From NCBI GenBank assembly GCA_016793305.1, contig JAEUHU010000358.1:1-46564 (forward strand): DNA of 46,564 bases, written 5' to 3'. Within the stretch, counting starts at the first letter, position 1, and each line of letters begins with the position of its first letter. The position numbers were made by a program, and so were the translations under genes. The notes beneath the pieces were generated by a model, which did no database searches, was not told where the DNA came from, and saw nothing but the letters and a program-made list of their open reading frames with translations. Shown here one piece after another: positions 8,229 through 16,455 of the stretch. The DNA comes from Planctomycetota bacterium. GTDB lineage: Bacteria > Planctomycetota > UBA1135 > UBA2386.

Positions 8229-9923
8229 GTGAATACGCTGGGCCACCATACATCGACTCCGCCACCGACCCTCGCCACGCGCATCCTGCAGATCCTGCCG
8301 GCGGGGGTGTCGGTCACTTCGATGGCGTCGCTGAGCTACTACCACCTGCAGCGCATGCAGGGACCGGTGGCGCCGAAGTCGCTGCTGCAGCACTGGTACA
8401 TCGCGCTCTACGAGTCGGTCGGCTTCGCTCCGTCGCTGCTGTTCTTCCTGCTGGTCACCGTGTGGAGCGTGCTGTGGTTCGCGACCGGCCAGCTCGAACG
8501 CCCACTCGGCCGCCTCGGCCGCCTCGTGGCGATGGCCGTGCTGCTGGGCGTCGCCCTGAACCTCGGGGCTGGCTCTGTGGCGCCCGGGCCCCAGAAGGGC
8601 GAGCTGGGCGCCTGGCTCGGCTCCGTGCTGGTCGGCATGGTCGGCTACTACCCGAGCTTGCTGCTGGTGTGGGCGGCGACGCTCGGTGCCTTGCTGCTCG
8701 CGACCGACTTCTTCTTCGCCGACTCGTTCGAACGCCTGTGGCGCGCCCGTTCCTCTGCCTCCGACGAAGCCGGGGTCGAGGCCGGTGTCACCGAGCACCT
8801 GCGGCAGCTCGGCTCGTCGTTGCGCCCGACTCCGGCGGCGAGCACCGACGAGGCCGTCGCGCGCCCGGCCGAGTCCTTGCCGTCGTCGGCGTCGTTCGCC
8901 GCCGCGGTGGCGGCCGCCGCGGCAGCCGCCGAAGCTCAGGAAAGGCAGTCGCCAGAGGCCGAGACGGTCGACGAAGCCTACCGCGGCGACGAACGGCCGA
9001 CGTCGCCTTCGGCGCCGCTCGAGCGCGCCGACGAGGAGCGCCCGCTGAGCTACCTGGAACGGCGTCGCTTGCGAGAAGCTCGTCGCTACGCCCGGTTCGA
9101 GCCCGCGGACGAACCTGTCGCCGAACCCACGACGCCGGCCGCGCAACGGCGCGACGAGTTCGAGGCGTCGGTGGCCTCGCCGCTGTCGCCGACTCCTCCG
9201 GAGGCTCCGGCGTCGTCTTGGCCGGCCGTGACCGCGCCGGCCGACTCGTCCGACGAGGCTCGCTCCGACGAGGCTCGCTCCGACGGGACTCCGCTCGACT
9301 CCGAACTGTTGGCGGTGGCGTCGGCGCTGGCGTCGGAGGAGTTGCCTGCCATCGCGGATGCGAGTCCGGTTGGTGACGAAGTCGAGGTCGAACAGTTCGA
9401 TCTGGACGAGGACGAAGTGGACCAGGACGACGAAACGGATGGCGCCTCTTCCGAAGGCGCCGCCGACCCGTCCGAGCGGCCGACCAGGTTCGCCGAGGGC
9501 GAGCCGTCGCTGGACCGTTCCCTCGACGAAGCCCAACGACCTTGGGCCGGCGAGCCACCGTATGTGCTGCCCGCGGCGTCGGTGGAGCCGCTGGAGCAGT
9601 CTGAGCGTGCCGATCCGGCGGTCGTCCAGCCCGTGGAGCCACCGGTCACGATCCCGCGCAGCGAGCCGCGTCCGCCAGTGGTCGAGGCCGACGGCGAGCG
9701 CGCCAGCGGGCGTCAGCAGAGCCTCTTCGCGCAGGGGCTCGAAGAGGGCCTGGTTCAGGAGGCGGTGGACCTGGTGGTCGGGGCGCGGCGCGCCACTGCT
9801 GGCTTCCTGCAGCGCAAGCTGCGGATCGACTACCAGCTGGCGCTCGACCTGTTGGCCGAACTTGCCGCGCGCGGCGTCGTGGCGCTCGAGGGGGACGCAA
9901 CCCAGGGGCGCGTGGTGGTCTGA
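8229..9923 (+). CDS. FtsK-like membrane protein with gamma domain but no translocase motor
   Basis: Product of 564 residues. The N-terminal part (about 60-165) has four hydrophobic segments and resembles the FtsK membrane domain next door, for example LGALLLATDFFFAD here against VALLIATEWMFSE in FtsK. Residues 175-490 are an acidic, Asp/Glu/Ser/Pro/Ala-rich linker with one basic helix (ERRRLREARRYARF). The last 60 residues match the FtsK gamma winged helix: EAVDLVVGARRATAGFLQRK here, EAVEIILGQQRGSATLLQRA in FtsK. No Walker A or B motif is present anywhere. The GTG start at 8229 has GGGAGGGG about 8 bases upstream. Inference: a membrane-tethered DNA-reading or Xer/FtsK-modulating protein derived from ftsK by duplication and loss of the motor. 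No named family is recognised for the whole. Confidence 0.85.
   Translation: MNTLGHHTSTPPPTLATRILQILPAGVSVTSMASLSYYHLQRMQGPVAPKSLLQHWYIALYESVGFAPSLLFFLLVTVWSVLWFATGQLERPLGRLGRLVAMAVLLGVALNLGAGSVAPGPQKGELGAWLGSVLVGMVGYYPSLLLVWAATLGALLLATDFFFADSFERLWRARSSASDEAGVEAGVTEHLRQLGSSLRPTPAASTDEAVARPAESLPSSASFAAAVAAAAAAAEAQERQSPEAETVDEAYRGDERPTSPSAPLERADEERPLSYLERRRLREARRYARFEPADEPVAEPTTPAAQRRDEFEASVASPLSPTPPEAPASSWPAVTAPADSSDEARSDEARSDGTPLDSELLAVASALASEELPAIADASPVGDEVEVEQFDLDEDEVDQDDETDGASSEGAADPSERPTRFAEGEPSLDRSLDEAQRPWAGEPPYVLPAASVEPLEQSERADPAVVQPVEPPVTIPRSEPRPPVVEADGERASGRQQSLFAQGLEEGLVQEAVDLVVGARRATAGFLQRKLRIDYQLALDLLAELAARGVVALEGDATQGRVVV
9251..9284 (+). repeat. 15-base direct tandem duplication in the FtsK-like linker
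   Basis: Two perfect copies of CGACGAGGCTCGCTC (9251-9265 and 9266-9280) followed by the start of a third. They encode repeated DEARS residues in the acidic linker. The perfect identity suggests a recent slippage event. Confidence 0.85.
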
Positions 9924-10105
9924 AGGTTGGCGCCGCGGGCCGATTTCCGCACTCCCGGTGCGAAGTCGGTGCGGCTGCCGAACCACTACGCGGGCGCGTG
10001 CCCGCCGACTCCTCCACGGATTCTCCCCGTCTTTCCACCGGCTGTCCACACAGCGGTTCCTTGCGCTTGCCGGCTTGGCCGCTAAGGGAGCACCGCGGTT
10101 GCGCC

Positions 10106-11455
10106 ATGGTCGACTTCAAGCAGACCTTCGACGGTAGGGGTGTCCCTCAGAACCTTGAGGCCGAGCGCTCGGTGCTCGGGGCCCTGTTGCTGCATCCGGA
10201 CGCCGTCGCCGACGTGACGTTCCTGAAGCCGGAGGACTTCTACCTGCCTCGGCACCAGATGATCTTCCAGGCGGTGCTGTCGGCGTACAACACGCGGCAC
10301 GCGACCGACCCGATCGCGGTCGGCGAGGAGTTGTCCCGCGCCGGCCGGTTCGAGGAAGCCGGTGGCCACGAGCAGTTGCTCGACCTGATGGAGAGCGTGG
10401 TGACCGCGGCCGGCGTCGTCTACCACGCCGAGATCGTGCGCGAGAAGGCGATCGCGCGGAAGCTGCTGGAGACCTGCCTCGACGTGGCGCGGCGCGCCTA
10501 CGACAACGAAGCCGAGGCCAAGGATCTGCTCGACGAAGCCGAGCGGCAGATCTTCGAGATCTCGCGCATGGACAAATCGGGCGACGCGGTCAGCATCGCC
10601 GACGTGCTGCAGTCGACGTTCGAACGCATCGACCGGCTGCGCGAACGGGAAGGCCGCCTGACCGGACTCGGCACCGACTACTACGACTTCGACGACATGA
10701 CGGGCGGCCTGCAGCCGGGCGAGCTGATCATCGTCGCGGCGCGCCCGTCGATGGGCAAGACGACCTTCGCGCTCAACCTCACGGAGCGCGCCGCCAACAC
10801 CGGGGCGGCGATCGCCTTCTTCTCGCTCGAGATGTCGAACCAGCAGGTCATCCAGAACATGCTCTGCTGCCGGTCGCAGATCGACGGCTCGGCGATGCGC
10901 AAGGGCCGCATCACCGACCAGCAGTACAAGCGCCTGCAGGAAGAGGCGGCGAAGCTCTACGAGACGCCGATCTTCGTCGACGACACGCCGGGCATCTCGA
11001 TCACCCAGCTGCGCGCGAAGTGCCGCCGGTTGAAGCAGAAGTACAAGATCGGCCTCGTGGTGGTCGACTACCTGCAGCTGATGACCGGCGGTGGTCGCTT
11101 CGAGAGCCGCCAGCAGGAGATCTCGGCGATCTCGCGCGGCCTGAAGAGCATCGCCCGCGAGCTGTCCCTGCCGGTGATCGCGCTGTCCCAGCTGAATCGC
11201 GACGTCGAGAACCGCGACGACCATCGGCCCCGCATGAGCGACTTGCGCGAGTCGGGTGCCATCGAACAGGATGCCGACGTCATCATCCTGTTGCACCGCG
11301 ACGACTACTACAAGCCGACCGAGCAGAACGCCGGCCTGGCCCAGATCATCATCGCCAAACAGCGCAACGGTCCGACCGGCGAGGTCGTGCTGCGCTTCTT
11401 CCGCGAGTTCATGCGTTTTGAGAACTACACCCGCAAGGCCGAGCCGATGCAGTGA
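10106..11455 (+). CDS. dnaB: Replicative DNA helicase DnaB
   Basis: This is the ring helicase that unwinds DNA ahead of the replication fork and recruits primase. Its 449 residues are a normal family length. The N-terminal DnaB domain opens with the conserved PQNLEAERSVLGALL (14-28). The RecA-like motor has Walker A ARPSMGKT (212-219), FFSLEMS (238-244) and Walker B VVVDYLQLM with D321. The R-finger and C-terminal segment SDLRESGAIEQDADVIILLH is also present. AGGGAG lies about 17 bases before the ATG, rather far for a ribosome binding site. The 182 bases upstream hold no other gene. It heads an overlapping operon with a bamA-like gene, a Nudix hydrolase, a LOG enzyme and an IMPase. Confidence 0.97.
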   Translation: MVDFKQTFDGRGVPQNLEAERSVLGALLLHPDAVADVTFLKPEDFYLPRHQMIFQAVLSAYNTRHATDPIAVGEELSRAGRFEEAGGHEQLLDLMESVVTAAGVVYHAEIVREKAIARKLLETCLDVARRAYDNEAEAKDLLDEAERQIFEISRMDKSGDAVSIADVLQSTFERIDRLREREGRLTGLGTDYYDFDDMTGGLQPGELIIVAARPSMGKTTFALNLTERAANTGAAIAFFSLEMSNQQVIQNMLCCRSQIDGSAMRKGRITDQQYKRLQEEAAKLYETPIFVDDTPGISITQLRAKCRRLKQKYKIGLVVVDYLQLMTGGGRFESRQQEISAISRGLKSIARELSLPVIALSQLNRDVENRDDHRPRMSDLRESGAIEQDADVIILLHRDDYYKPTEQNAGLAQIIIAKQRNGPTGEVVLRFFREFMRFENYTRKAEPMQ

Positions 11456-14090
11456 GCCAGCCGGTGCGGGCCGCGGGCTGCTCGCCGCGGTGGTCGCCCT
11501 GGTCACAGCCGCGACCCTGCCGGCCCAGGGGCAGGGACCGGGGGGCGTGCGCGTCGACCGCCAGGACCCCGTGCACTTCCAGGAAGCCGTGAAGGACATG
11601 GAGGGCAAGCTGGTCCGGTCGCTGCAGATCTTCCGGCGCGGGACGAAGCAGGGCGATGCGGCGCTGCTGGTCGATCCGGCGGCGGCCGAGTCCTACGTGC
11701 GCAGCCTGCAGACGCGGGTGGGGCAACCGTTCGAGGCCCGCCGGGTCGCCAACGACTGCAACAGCCTCTGGGACGAGCGACGCATGGTCGTGCAGGGGTT
11801 CGCCGCCGAGATCGACGGCCAGATCGCCGTGCAGTTCGTGATCGAGGTCGAGGTCGAGGTCTACGACGAGGTGGTGTTCGAGGGCAATCGGCACCTCGAC
11901 AAGACCACCATCGACGGCCTGCTCGGCATCACCGCCGATCGCCAGGTGACGCGCACCGAGGCCGAGGCGATGCGCAAGGTGCTGATCGCGCGCTACCGCC
12001 GCGATGGCTACGCATTCTGTGGCGTGACGCTCACCGATCTGCCCGCCGACGAACTCGGGGCCGCAGCCCTGCCCGGGTCCCGGCCGCTGCGTCGGTTGCG
12101 CTTCGCGGTCGACGAGGGGCCCGAGGTCACACTCGGCACGGTGCGCTTCTTCGGCAACGCCAGCTACCCGGCCGATCCCGTGTTCGGCCTGTTCGGCACC
12201 GGCAACTACCTGTTGCGCGACGCCGGGCTGTCGCTCGACCCGCGGCGTGGCTTCGTCGCCGGTTCGGCCTGGAGCCGCGAGACGCTCGAAGAGGACCTCG
12301 ATCGGCTGCGGCTGTTCTATCGGGCTCGCGGGTTCCTCGACGCCACGGTCGACCTGACCGAAGCGAGGGTGTCGCCGGATCGCTCGACCGTCGACCTCGA
12401 CTTCCTGATCGTCGAAGGACCGCGCTATCGCGTGCGCTCGGTGCGCGTCGAGCACGTCCGGGACCTGAACCGGGAACCGCTGATCGGCGAGCCGCGGCAC
12501 CCGGCCGCCGAGATCGAGAAGGAACTGCAGGTCGCCGCGGGCGACGAATACGACCACGACCGGCTGATGCGCGACGTGCAGCGCATCCAGGACTACTACG
12601 GGCGGCGCGGCCACCCGCCGCAGTCGTTCCCCGGCATGAGCGACGTGCCCGGCGGCTGCCGTGTGTTCGAACCGCTCGAAGTGCTCGGCTCCGGCTCCGA
12701 GGTCGACATCGTCTACCAGGTCCTCGAAGGCGTGCCGAAGACGCTGCACGACGTGGTGATCCGCGGCAACCGCTTCACGCGCGACGCGGTGATCCGGCGG
12801 CGTGTGCGCGTGCTGCCGGGCGATCCGATCGACATGGTCGAGGTCCGGCAGGCGCAGCGGGCGATCGAGCAGACCCGCTACTTCCAGGATCCCGCCAGCG
12901 GCCGCGGGCCTCGCTTGCAGCTCGAACCCGTGCCCGGCCGCGAGGACCAGGTCGACGTCGGCATCGACCTCGAGGACGGCGCGACCGGCGACCTGCGCTG
13001 GGGCGTCGGCATCAGCACCGGCCAGGGTGCCCAGGGCAACGTCACCTTCAACAAGCGCAACTTCGACCTCTGGAAGCCGCCGAGCAGCGCCAACCCGATC
13101 ACCGCGGTCGGCGAGATCCTCGACAACCAGGCGTTCCACGGCGGCGGCCAGCAGCTGTCGATGCTGCTCGCTCCCGGCACGCGCTTCAGCCAGTTCCAGC
13201 TGACCTGGATCGAGCCGGACGTGTTCCGCGACCACTTCGAGACCTACGAGCTGCGCGTCAACGGGCGTCGGCTGATCCAGCGCCTGCCGGACGGCTACAC
13301 GTCCGACCTGCTCGGCGCCGAGGTGCAGCTGTCGCGCAACTTCACCCGCTGGTTCAACGCCGGCGTGGCGGTGCGTCACGAGACCGTGCAGGTCGAGTCG
13401 CTGGCGCCGGATGCGACGTCGTTGGCGTTCGACGCGGAAGGCTCGACCGAACTGCGCGGCACGCGCCTCAGCCTGCGCTACCGCGATTTCGACGACCCGA
13501 TGCGGCCGACTTCGGGGCTCGAACTCGGCCTGTCGGCCGACTACGTCGGTGGCTTCCTCGGCGGTGGCGAGAGCCTGACCCGCTACGTGCACAACGCCCA
13601 CCTCTACGTGCCGATCGCCGAGAACGAGATGGGCCACCGCACCGTGCTGCACCTCGAGCACATGCTCGGCTTCGCGGAGGAGTTCGGCGGCAGCGACGAC
13701 GTGTTCGTGACGCAGCGCTTCTACATGGGCGGGGCGAGCCTGCGCGGCTTCGGCTTCCGCCGCGCCGGTCCGACCCAGTTCGGCCGGCCGATCGGCGGCG
13801 AGGCGATGTACACGGCGACCGCCGAGGTCACCTTCCCGCTGATCGCGACGCGCATGGAAGGCGACGTGCGCGACCGCGAACTGGTGCGCGTCGTGACGTT
13901 CTCCGACTTCGGCCTGCTCGGGCTCTCGGCCGACGACCCGACCTTCCGCGAGCCGCGACTCAGCGTCGGCTTCGGCGTGCGCATCCAGGTGCCGTTCCTC
14001 GAACTGCCGATCGCGCTCGACCTCGGCTGGCCGCTGATCTACGAGGAGACCGACGACCGCCGGCAGCTCTACTTCTCGATCTCGCCGTGA
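11418..14090 (+). CDS. bamA: BamA/Omp85-family outer-membrane protein
   Basis: This is an outer-membrane beta-barrel assembly factor: periplasmic POTRA domains followed by a 16-strand barrel. An N-terminal hydrophobic export signal ends near LPAQG. Repeated POTRA-like units follow, for example VYDEVVFEGNRHLDKTTIDG and LHDVVIRGNRFTRDAVIRRR. The C-terminal Omp85 barrel carries the conserved loop motif in GGASLRGFGF, near residue 776, and ends in YFSISP. Length is about 890 residues. The start is uncertain: no ATG fits, and the signal peptide needs an upstream basic region. The TTG at 11418, inside the end of dnaB, was chosen; GTG 11490 is the alternative but leaves a signal without positive charge. 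The stop overlaps the GTG of the Nudix gene. Confidence 0.9.
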   Translation: MRTTPARPSRCSEPAGAGRGLLAAVVALVTAATLPAQGQGPGGVRVDRQDPVHFQEAVKDMEGKLVRSLQIFRRGTKQGDAALLVDPAAAESYVRSLQTRVGQPFEARRVANDCNSLWDERRMVVQGFAAEIDGQIAVQFVIEVEVEVYDEVVFEGNRHLDKTTIDGLLGITADRQVTRTEAEAMRKVLIARYRRDGYAFCGVTLTDLPADELGAAALPGSRPLRRLRFAVDEGPEVTLGTVRFFGNASYPADPVFGLFGTGNYLLRDAGLSLDPRRGFVAGSAWSRETLEEDLDRLRLFYRARGFLDATVDLTEARVSPDRSTVDLDFLIVEGPRYRVRSVRVEHVRDLNREPLIGEPRHPAAEIEKELQVAAGDEYDHDRLMRDVQRIQDYYGRRGHPPQSFPGMSDVPGGCRVFEPLEVLGSGSEVDIVYQVLEGVPKTLHDVVIRGNRFTRDAVIRRRVRVLPGDPIDMVEVRQAQRAIEQTRYFQDPASGRGPRLQLEPVPGREDQVDVGIDLEDGATGDLRWGVGISTGQGAQGNVTFNKRNFDLWKPPSSANPITAVGEILDNQAFHGGGQQLSMLLAPGTRFSQFQLTWIEPDVFRDHFETYELRVNGRRLIQRLPDGYTSDLLGAEVQLSRNFTRWFNAGVAVRHETVQVESLAPDATSLAFDAEGSTELRGTRLSLRYRDFDDPMRPTSGLELGLSADYVGGFLGGGESLTRYVHNAHLYVPIAENEMGHRTVLHLEHMLGFAEEFGGSDDVFVTQRFYMGGASLRGFGFRRAGPTQFGRPIGGEAMYTATAEVTFPLIATRMEGDVRDRELVRVVTFSDFGLLGLSADDPTFREPRLSVGFGVRIQVPFLELPIALDLGWPLIYEETDDRRQLYFSISP

Positions 14091-14638
14091 CCAAGCCGCC
14101 GTTCACCCGGTTGTCGCGCGAAGTGCTGGTCGACAACCCGTGGCACCGCTACTGCCGCGACCGCTACGTGCAGGCCGACGGCAGCGAGGGCGTCTACTTC
14201 TACGTCGACATGCCGGGCAGCTGTGCGGTGATCCCGGTGTTCGCCGACGGCACGACGGTGTTGGTGCAGGTGCATCGCTACCTGCTCGGTCGCGACCTGT
14301 TCGAATTCCCGATCGGCGGCATGCGCCCAGGCGAGGATCCGCTCGCGGTCGCGCAGAAGGAACTGCACGAGGAGGCCGGGCTCGTCGCCACCCGCTGGAC
14401 GCCGCTCGGCGCGTTCGCGCCGTACAAGGGCGCGTCGAACGAGCTGTGCCACTTCTTCCTGGCGCGCGACCTGCAGGAGGTCGCCCAGGAACTGGAGCCG
14501 AGCGAACGCATCACCGTGCACCGCGTGCCGTTCGCAGAGGCGCGGGCACGTCTGCTGGAGCAGGAGATCGGCGACGGCCAGTCGATGGCCGGGCTGCTGC
14601 TGCTCGAGCGCTGGCTCGGCCAGGGGAACACGCTGTGA
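14087..14638 (+). CDS. Nudix hydrolase, ADP-ribose pyrophosphatase-like
   Basis: This is a housecleaning enzyme that probably cleaves ADP-ribose or another nucleoside diphosphate derivative to a monophosphate. Its 183 residues carry a complete Nudix box: GGMRPGEDPLAVAQKELHEE followed by AGL, fitting GX5EX7REUXEEXGU with Lys in place of Arg in the REUXEE part. FEFPIGG precedes it, as in ADP-ribose pyrophosphatases. The GTG start overlaps the stop of the bamA-like gene, and its own TGA overlaps the GTG of the LOG-family gene, so translation is coupled through three genes. Substrate is inferred from family resemblance only. Confidence 0.92.
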   Translation: MTKPPFTRLSREVLVDNPWHRYCRDRYVQADGSEGVYFYVDMPGSCAVIPVFADGTTVLVQVHRYLLGRDLFEFPIGGMRPGEDPLAVAQKELHEEAGLVATRWTPLGAFAPYKGASNELCHFFLARDLQEVAQELEPSERITVHRVPFAEARARLLEQEIGDGQSMAGLLLLERWLGQGNTL

Positions 14639-15252
14639 ACGGCGCGCTCGACGCCCCGGCCCGGCGCTTCCGCGTCACGGTCTACGCGTCGTCGAGCGAC
14701 CGCATCCCCGCGCACTACGCACAGGCCGCCGAGGCGCTCGGCCGGGCGATCGCCGGCGAGGGCTGGGACTTGGTGTGGGGCGGCGGTCGCTTCGGGCTGA
14801 TGGGGGCCGTGTCGCGCGGGGCGCGGCAGGCGGGTGGTCGCACCTTCGGCGTGATCCTGCAGGACTTCGTCGACAAGAACGTGCAGTGCGAGCAGGCCCA
14901 CGAGATGGCCACCGTCGCCGACATGCGCGCCCGCAAGCGCGGCCTCGACGAAGCGGGCGATGCGTACGTGGCGCTGCCCGGCGGGCTCGGCACGTTCGAG
15001 GAGCTGTTCGAGATGCTGTCGTTCAAGGCGCTCGGCTTCCATCGCAAGCCGGTGGTCGTGTTCGACGTCGCCGGCTACTGGCAGCCGATGCTGGCGATGC
15101 TCGAGAAGGCGTACGCCGAGGGCTTCGTGCAGCCGCACTTCCGCGGCCTCTACACGGTCGCGGGATCCGTCGCCGAGGTGATCGCCCAGATCCGCACGAC
15201 CCCGCCCTGGCACCTGCCCCCGCGCGATCCGCGCGGGGGACAAACGGGGTGA
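14635..15252 (+). CDS. LOG-family (TIGR00730-like) nucleoside 5'-monophosphate phosphoribohydrolase
   Basis: This is a Rossmann-fold lysine-decarboxylase-like (LOG) protein that removes ribose 5-phosphate from a nucleotide. Members release free cytokinin bases or clean up AMP-type nucleotides. The 205 residues contain the hallmark PGGLGTFEELFE and the upstream DMRARKRGLDE, which matches the family M..RK motif, plus an N-terminal GGGRFGLMGAVS loop. The GTG start overlaps the Nudix stop, with AGGGGA 7 bases upstream. The coding end contains a perfect 10-base-pair hairpin just ahead of the next gene. Cytokinin production is not implied: many bacterial LOG proteins act in nucleotide salvage. Confidence 0.9.
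   Translation: MNGALDAPARRFRVTVYASSSDRIPAHYAQAAEALGRAIAGEGWDLVWGGGRFGLMGAVSRGARQAGGRTFGVILQDFVDKNVQCEQAHEMATVADMRARKRGLDEAGDAYVALPGGLGTFEELFEMLSFKALGFHRKPVVVFDVAGYWQPMLAMLEKAYAEGFVQPHFRGLYTVAGSVAEVIAQIRTTPPWHLPPRDPRGGQTG
15217..15239 (+). promoter_or_regulatory. Hairpin overlapping the ribosome binding site of the next gene
   Basis: CCCCCGCGCG, loop ATC, CGCGCGGGGG: a perfect 10-base-pair stem within the last codons of the LOG gene. Its 3' arm contains the GGGGGA that would serve as ribosome binding site for the GTG at 15249. Ribosomes finishing the LOG gene would open the stem, which fits translational coupling. The structure is seen directly; the role is inferred. Confidence 0.5.
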
Positions 15253-16025
15253 GCTTCGCCGAGGAACGGCAGCGGGCCATGGCCGCGGTGCACGCCGCGT
15301 TCGTGGTGCTGCGTCGGCACGCGGCGCTGCCGCCGTCGTTCTCCCGGAAGCACGACGGTGGGCTCGTCACCGCCGCCGACCACGAAGTCGACGACCTGCT
15401 GCGGGGCCTGCTGCCGCAGGCCGGCGACGGCTGGCTCTCCGAGGAGACCGTCGACGACGCCCGCCGGCTGCAGTGCTCGCGCGTGTGGGTGGTGGACCCG
15501 TTGGACGGCACGCGCGCGTTCGTGGCGAGGCGGCCCGAGTACTCGGTGTCGGTCGCCCTGCTGGTCGACGGCGTGCCGGTGCTCGGTGTGGTCGGCAATC
15601 CGGCGACCGACGTCGTGGTCGCCGGGGGACCGGGGCTCGGCCTCGCGATCGACGGACGCCCGGAGCCCGGCTTCCAGCCCGACGACGCGCGCCTGCGCCT
15701 GCTGGTCAGCCGCAGCGAGTGGCGGAGCGGCGAGTGGGCGCACGTCGACCCGGTCGTGCAACTGCAGCCGTGCGGATCGGTCGCCTACGAACTCGCCCTG
15801 GTCGCCGCCGGCTGCGCCGACGCGACCGCGACCCTGCATCCGAAGCACGAGTGGGACGTCGCCGCCGGTGCGGCCCTGGTCGCCGCGGCGGGGGGCGAGA
15901 CCTGGTTGCCACGTGGCGGGCATCTGCTGTGGAACCGCGCGCGGCCGCGCTTCCTCAGCTTCGCCGCGGCCGGGCCCGGCCGGCGGCACGAACTGGCGCG
16001 CGTCTGGTCACCGCCCGCCCGCTGA
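15249..16025 (+). CDS. Inositol monophosphatase-family phosphatase (CysQ/HisN-like)
   Basis: This is a Mg-dependent, Li-sensitive type phosphatase. The 258 residues have the family motifs in order: the first metal-binding Glu in LSEETVDD (E65/E66), WVVDPLDGTRAF with D83, D86, G87 and T88, and the late EWDVAAGAALVAAAGG. The wording resembles 3'(2'),5'-bisphosphate nucleotidases (CysQ), but histidinol-phosphatase or inositol phosphatase activity cannot be excluded. The GTG start at 15249 overlaps the LOG stop and ends an operon with dnaB and the bamA-like gene. It converges on the CBS gene, leaving 22 bases between stops with no visible terminator. Confidence 0.9.
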   Translation: MSFAEERQRAMAAVHAAFVVLRRHAALPPSFSRKHDGGLVTAADHEVDDLLRGLLPQAGDGWLSEETVDDARRLQCSRVWVVDPLDGTRAFVARRPEYSVSVALLVDGVPVLGVVGNPATDVVVAGGPGLGLAIDGRPEPGFQPDDARLRLLVSRSEWRSGEWAHVDPVVQLQPCGSVAYELALVAAGCADATATLHPKHEWDVAAGAALVAAAGGETWLPRGGHLLWNRARPRFLSFAAAGPGRRHELARVWSPPAR

Positions 16026-16047
16026 CCGATCGCGTGCGGAGCCCTCG

Positions 16048-16455
16048 TCAGGGGCGTTGCATCGAACGTGCGAAGATGTCGCTGGTGCTGAGGATGCCGA
16101 GCACCTCCGTGCCCTCGACCACCGGCATGCGGCGTACGCCGCTCATGCGCATCAGGTTGATGCAGTCGCGCACGTTCGCCTGCGGGGCCACGCAGATCGC
16201 CGGTCGGGTCATCACGTCGCCGACGCGCAATTGGTCGAGCACGCAGACGTCATGGCTGCCGAGCAGGTTGACGATGTCCTTGCTGGTGACGATGCCCGGC
16301 AGGTCGCTCGGATCCTCGCCGCGCACCAGCAGGGCCCGCAGCCCGTGCTTCGCCATGCGTTCGCCGGCGCTGCGCAGGTTGTCGTTGGCGTTGGCCCATT
16401 GCAGGTCGGTCTTCATCAGTTCGCGGGCGCGCAGCTTGTGCAGTTCGATGCTCAT
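16048..16455 (-). CDS. Two-CBS-domain protein
   Basis: A small cytoplasmic regulatory module of 135 residues consisting only of a CBS pair. The first CBS covers about residues 10-70 (MKTDLQWANANDNLRSAGER then GIVTSKDIVNLL) and the second about 75-133 (DVMTRPAICVAPQANVRDCI then LGILSTSDIF). CBS pairs usually bind adenosine nucleotides and act on a partner protein. A good ribosome binding site (GAGGAGA) lies about 7 bases before the ATG, which overlaps the stop of the DUF342 gene. The coupling suggests the two act together. The specific ligand and partner are unknown. Confidence 0.93.
   Translation of the reverse strand: MSIELHKLRARELMKTDLQWANANDNLRSAGERMAKHGLRALLVRGEDPSDLPGIVTSKDIVNLLGSHDVCVLDQLRVGDVMTRPAICVAPQANVRDCINLMRMSGVRRMPVVEGTEVLGILSTSDIFARSMQRP

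Noticed and set aside
9091..9110. GGTTCGAGCCC resembling a tRNA T-arm
   Set aside because: It lies in the coding linker of the FtsK-like gene, and no acceptor stem or anticodon arm can be folded around it.
10031..10056. TTTCCACCG and CTGTCCACA upstream of dnaB, resembling DnaA boxes
   Set aside because: Only partial matches to TTATCCACA, no cluster and no AT-rich element, so no origin can be supported.
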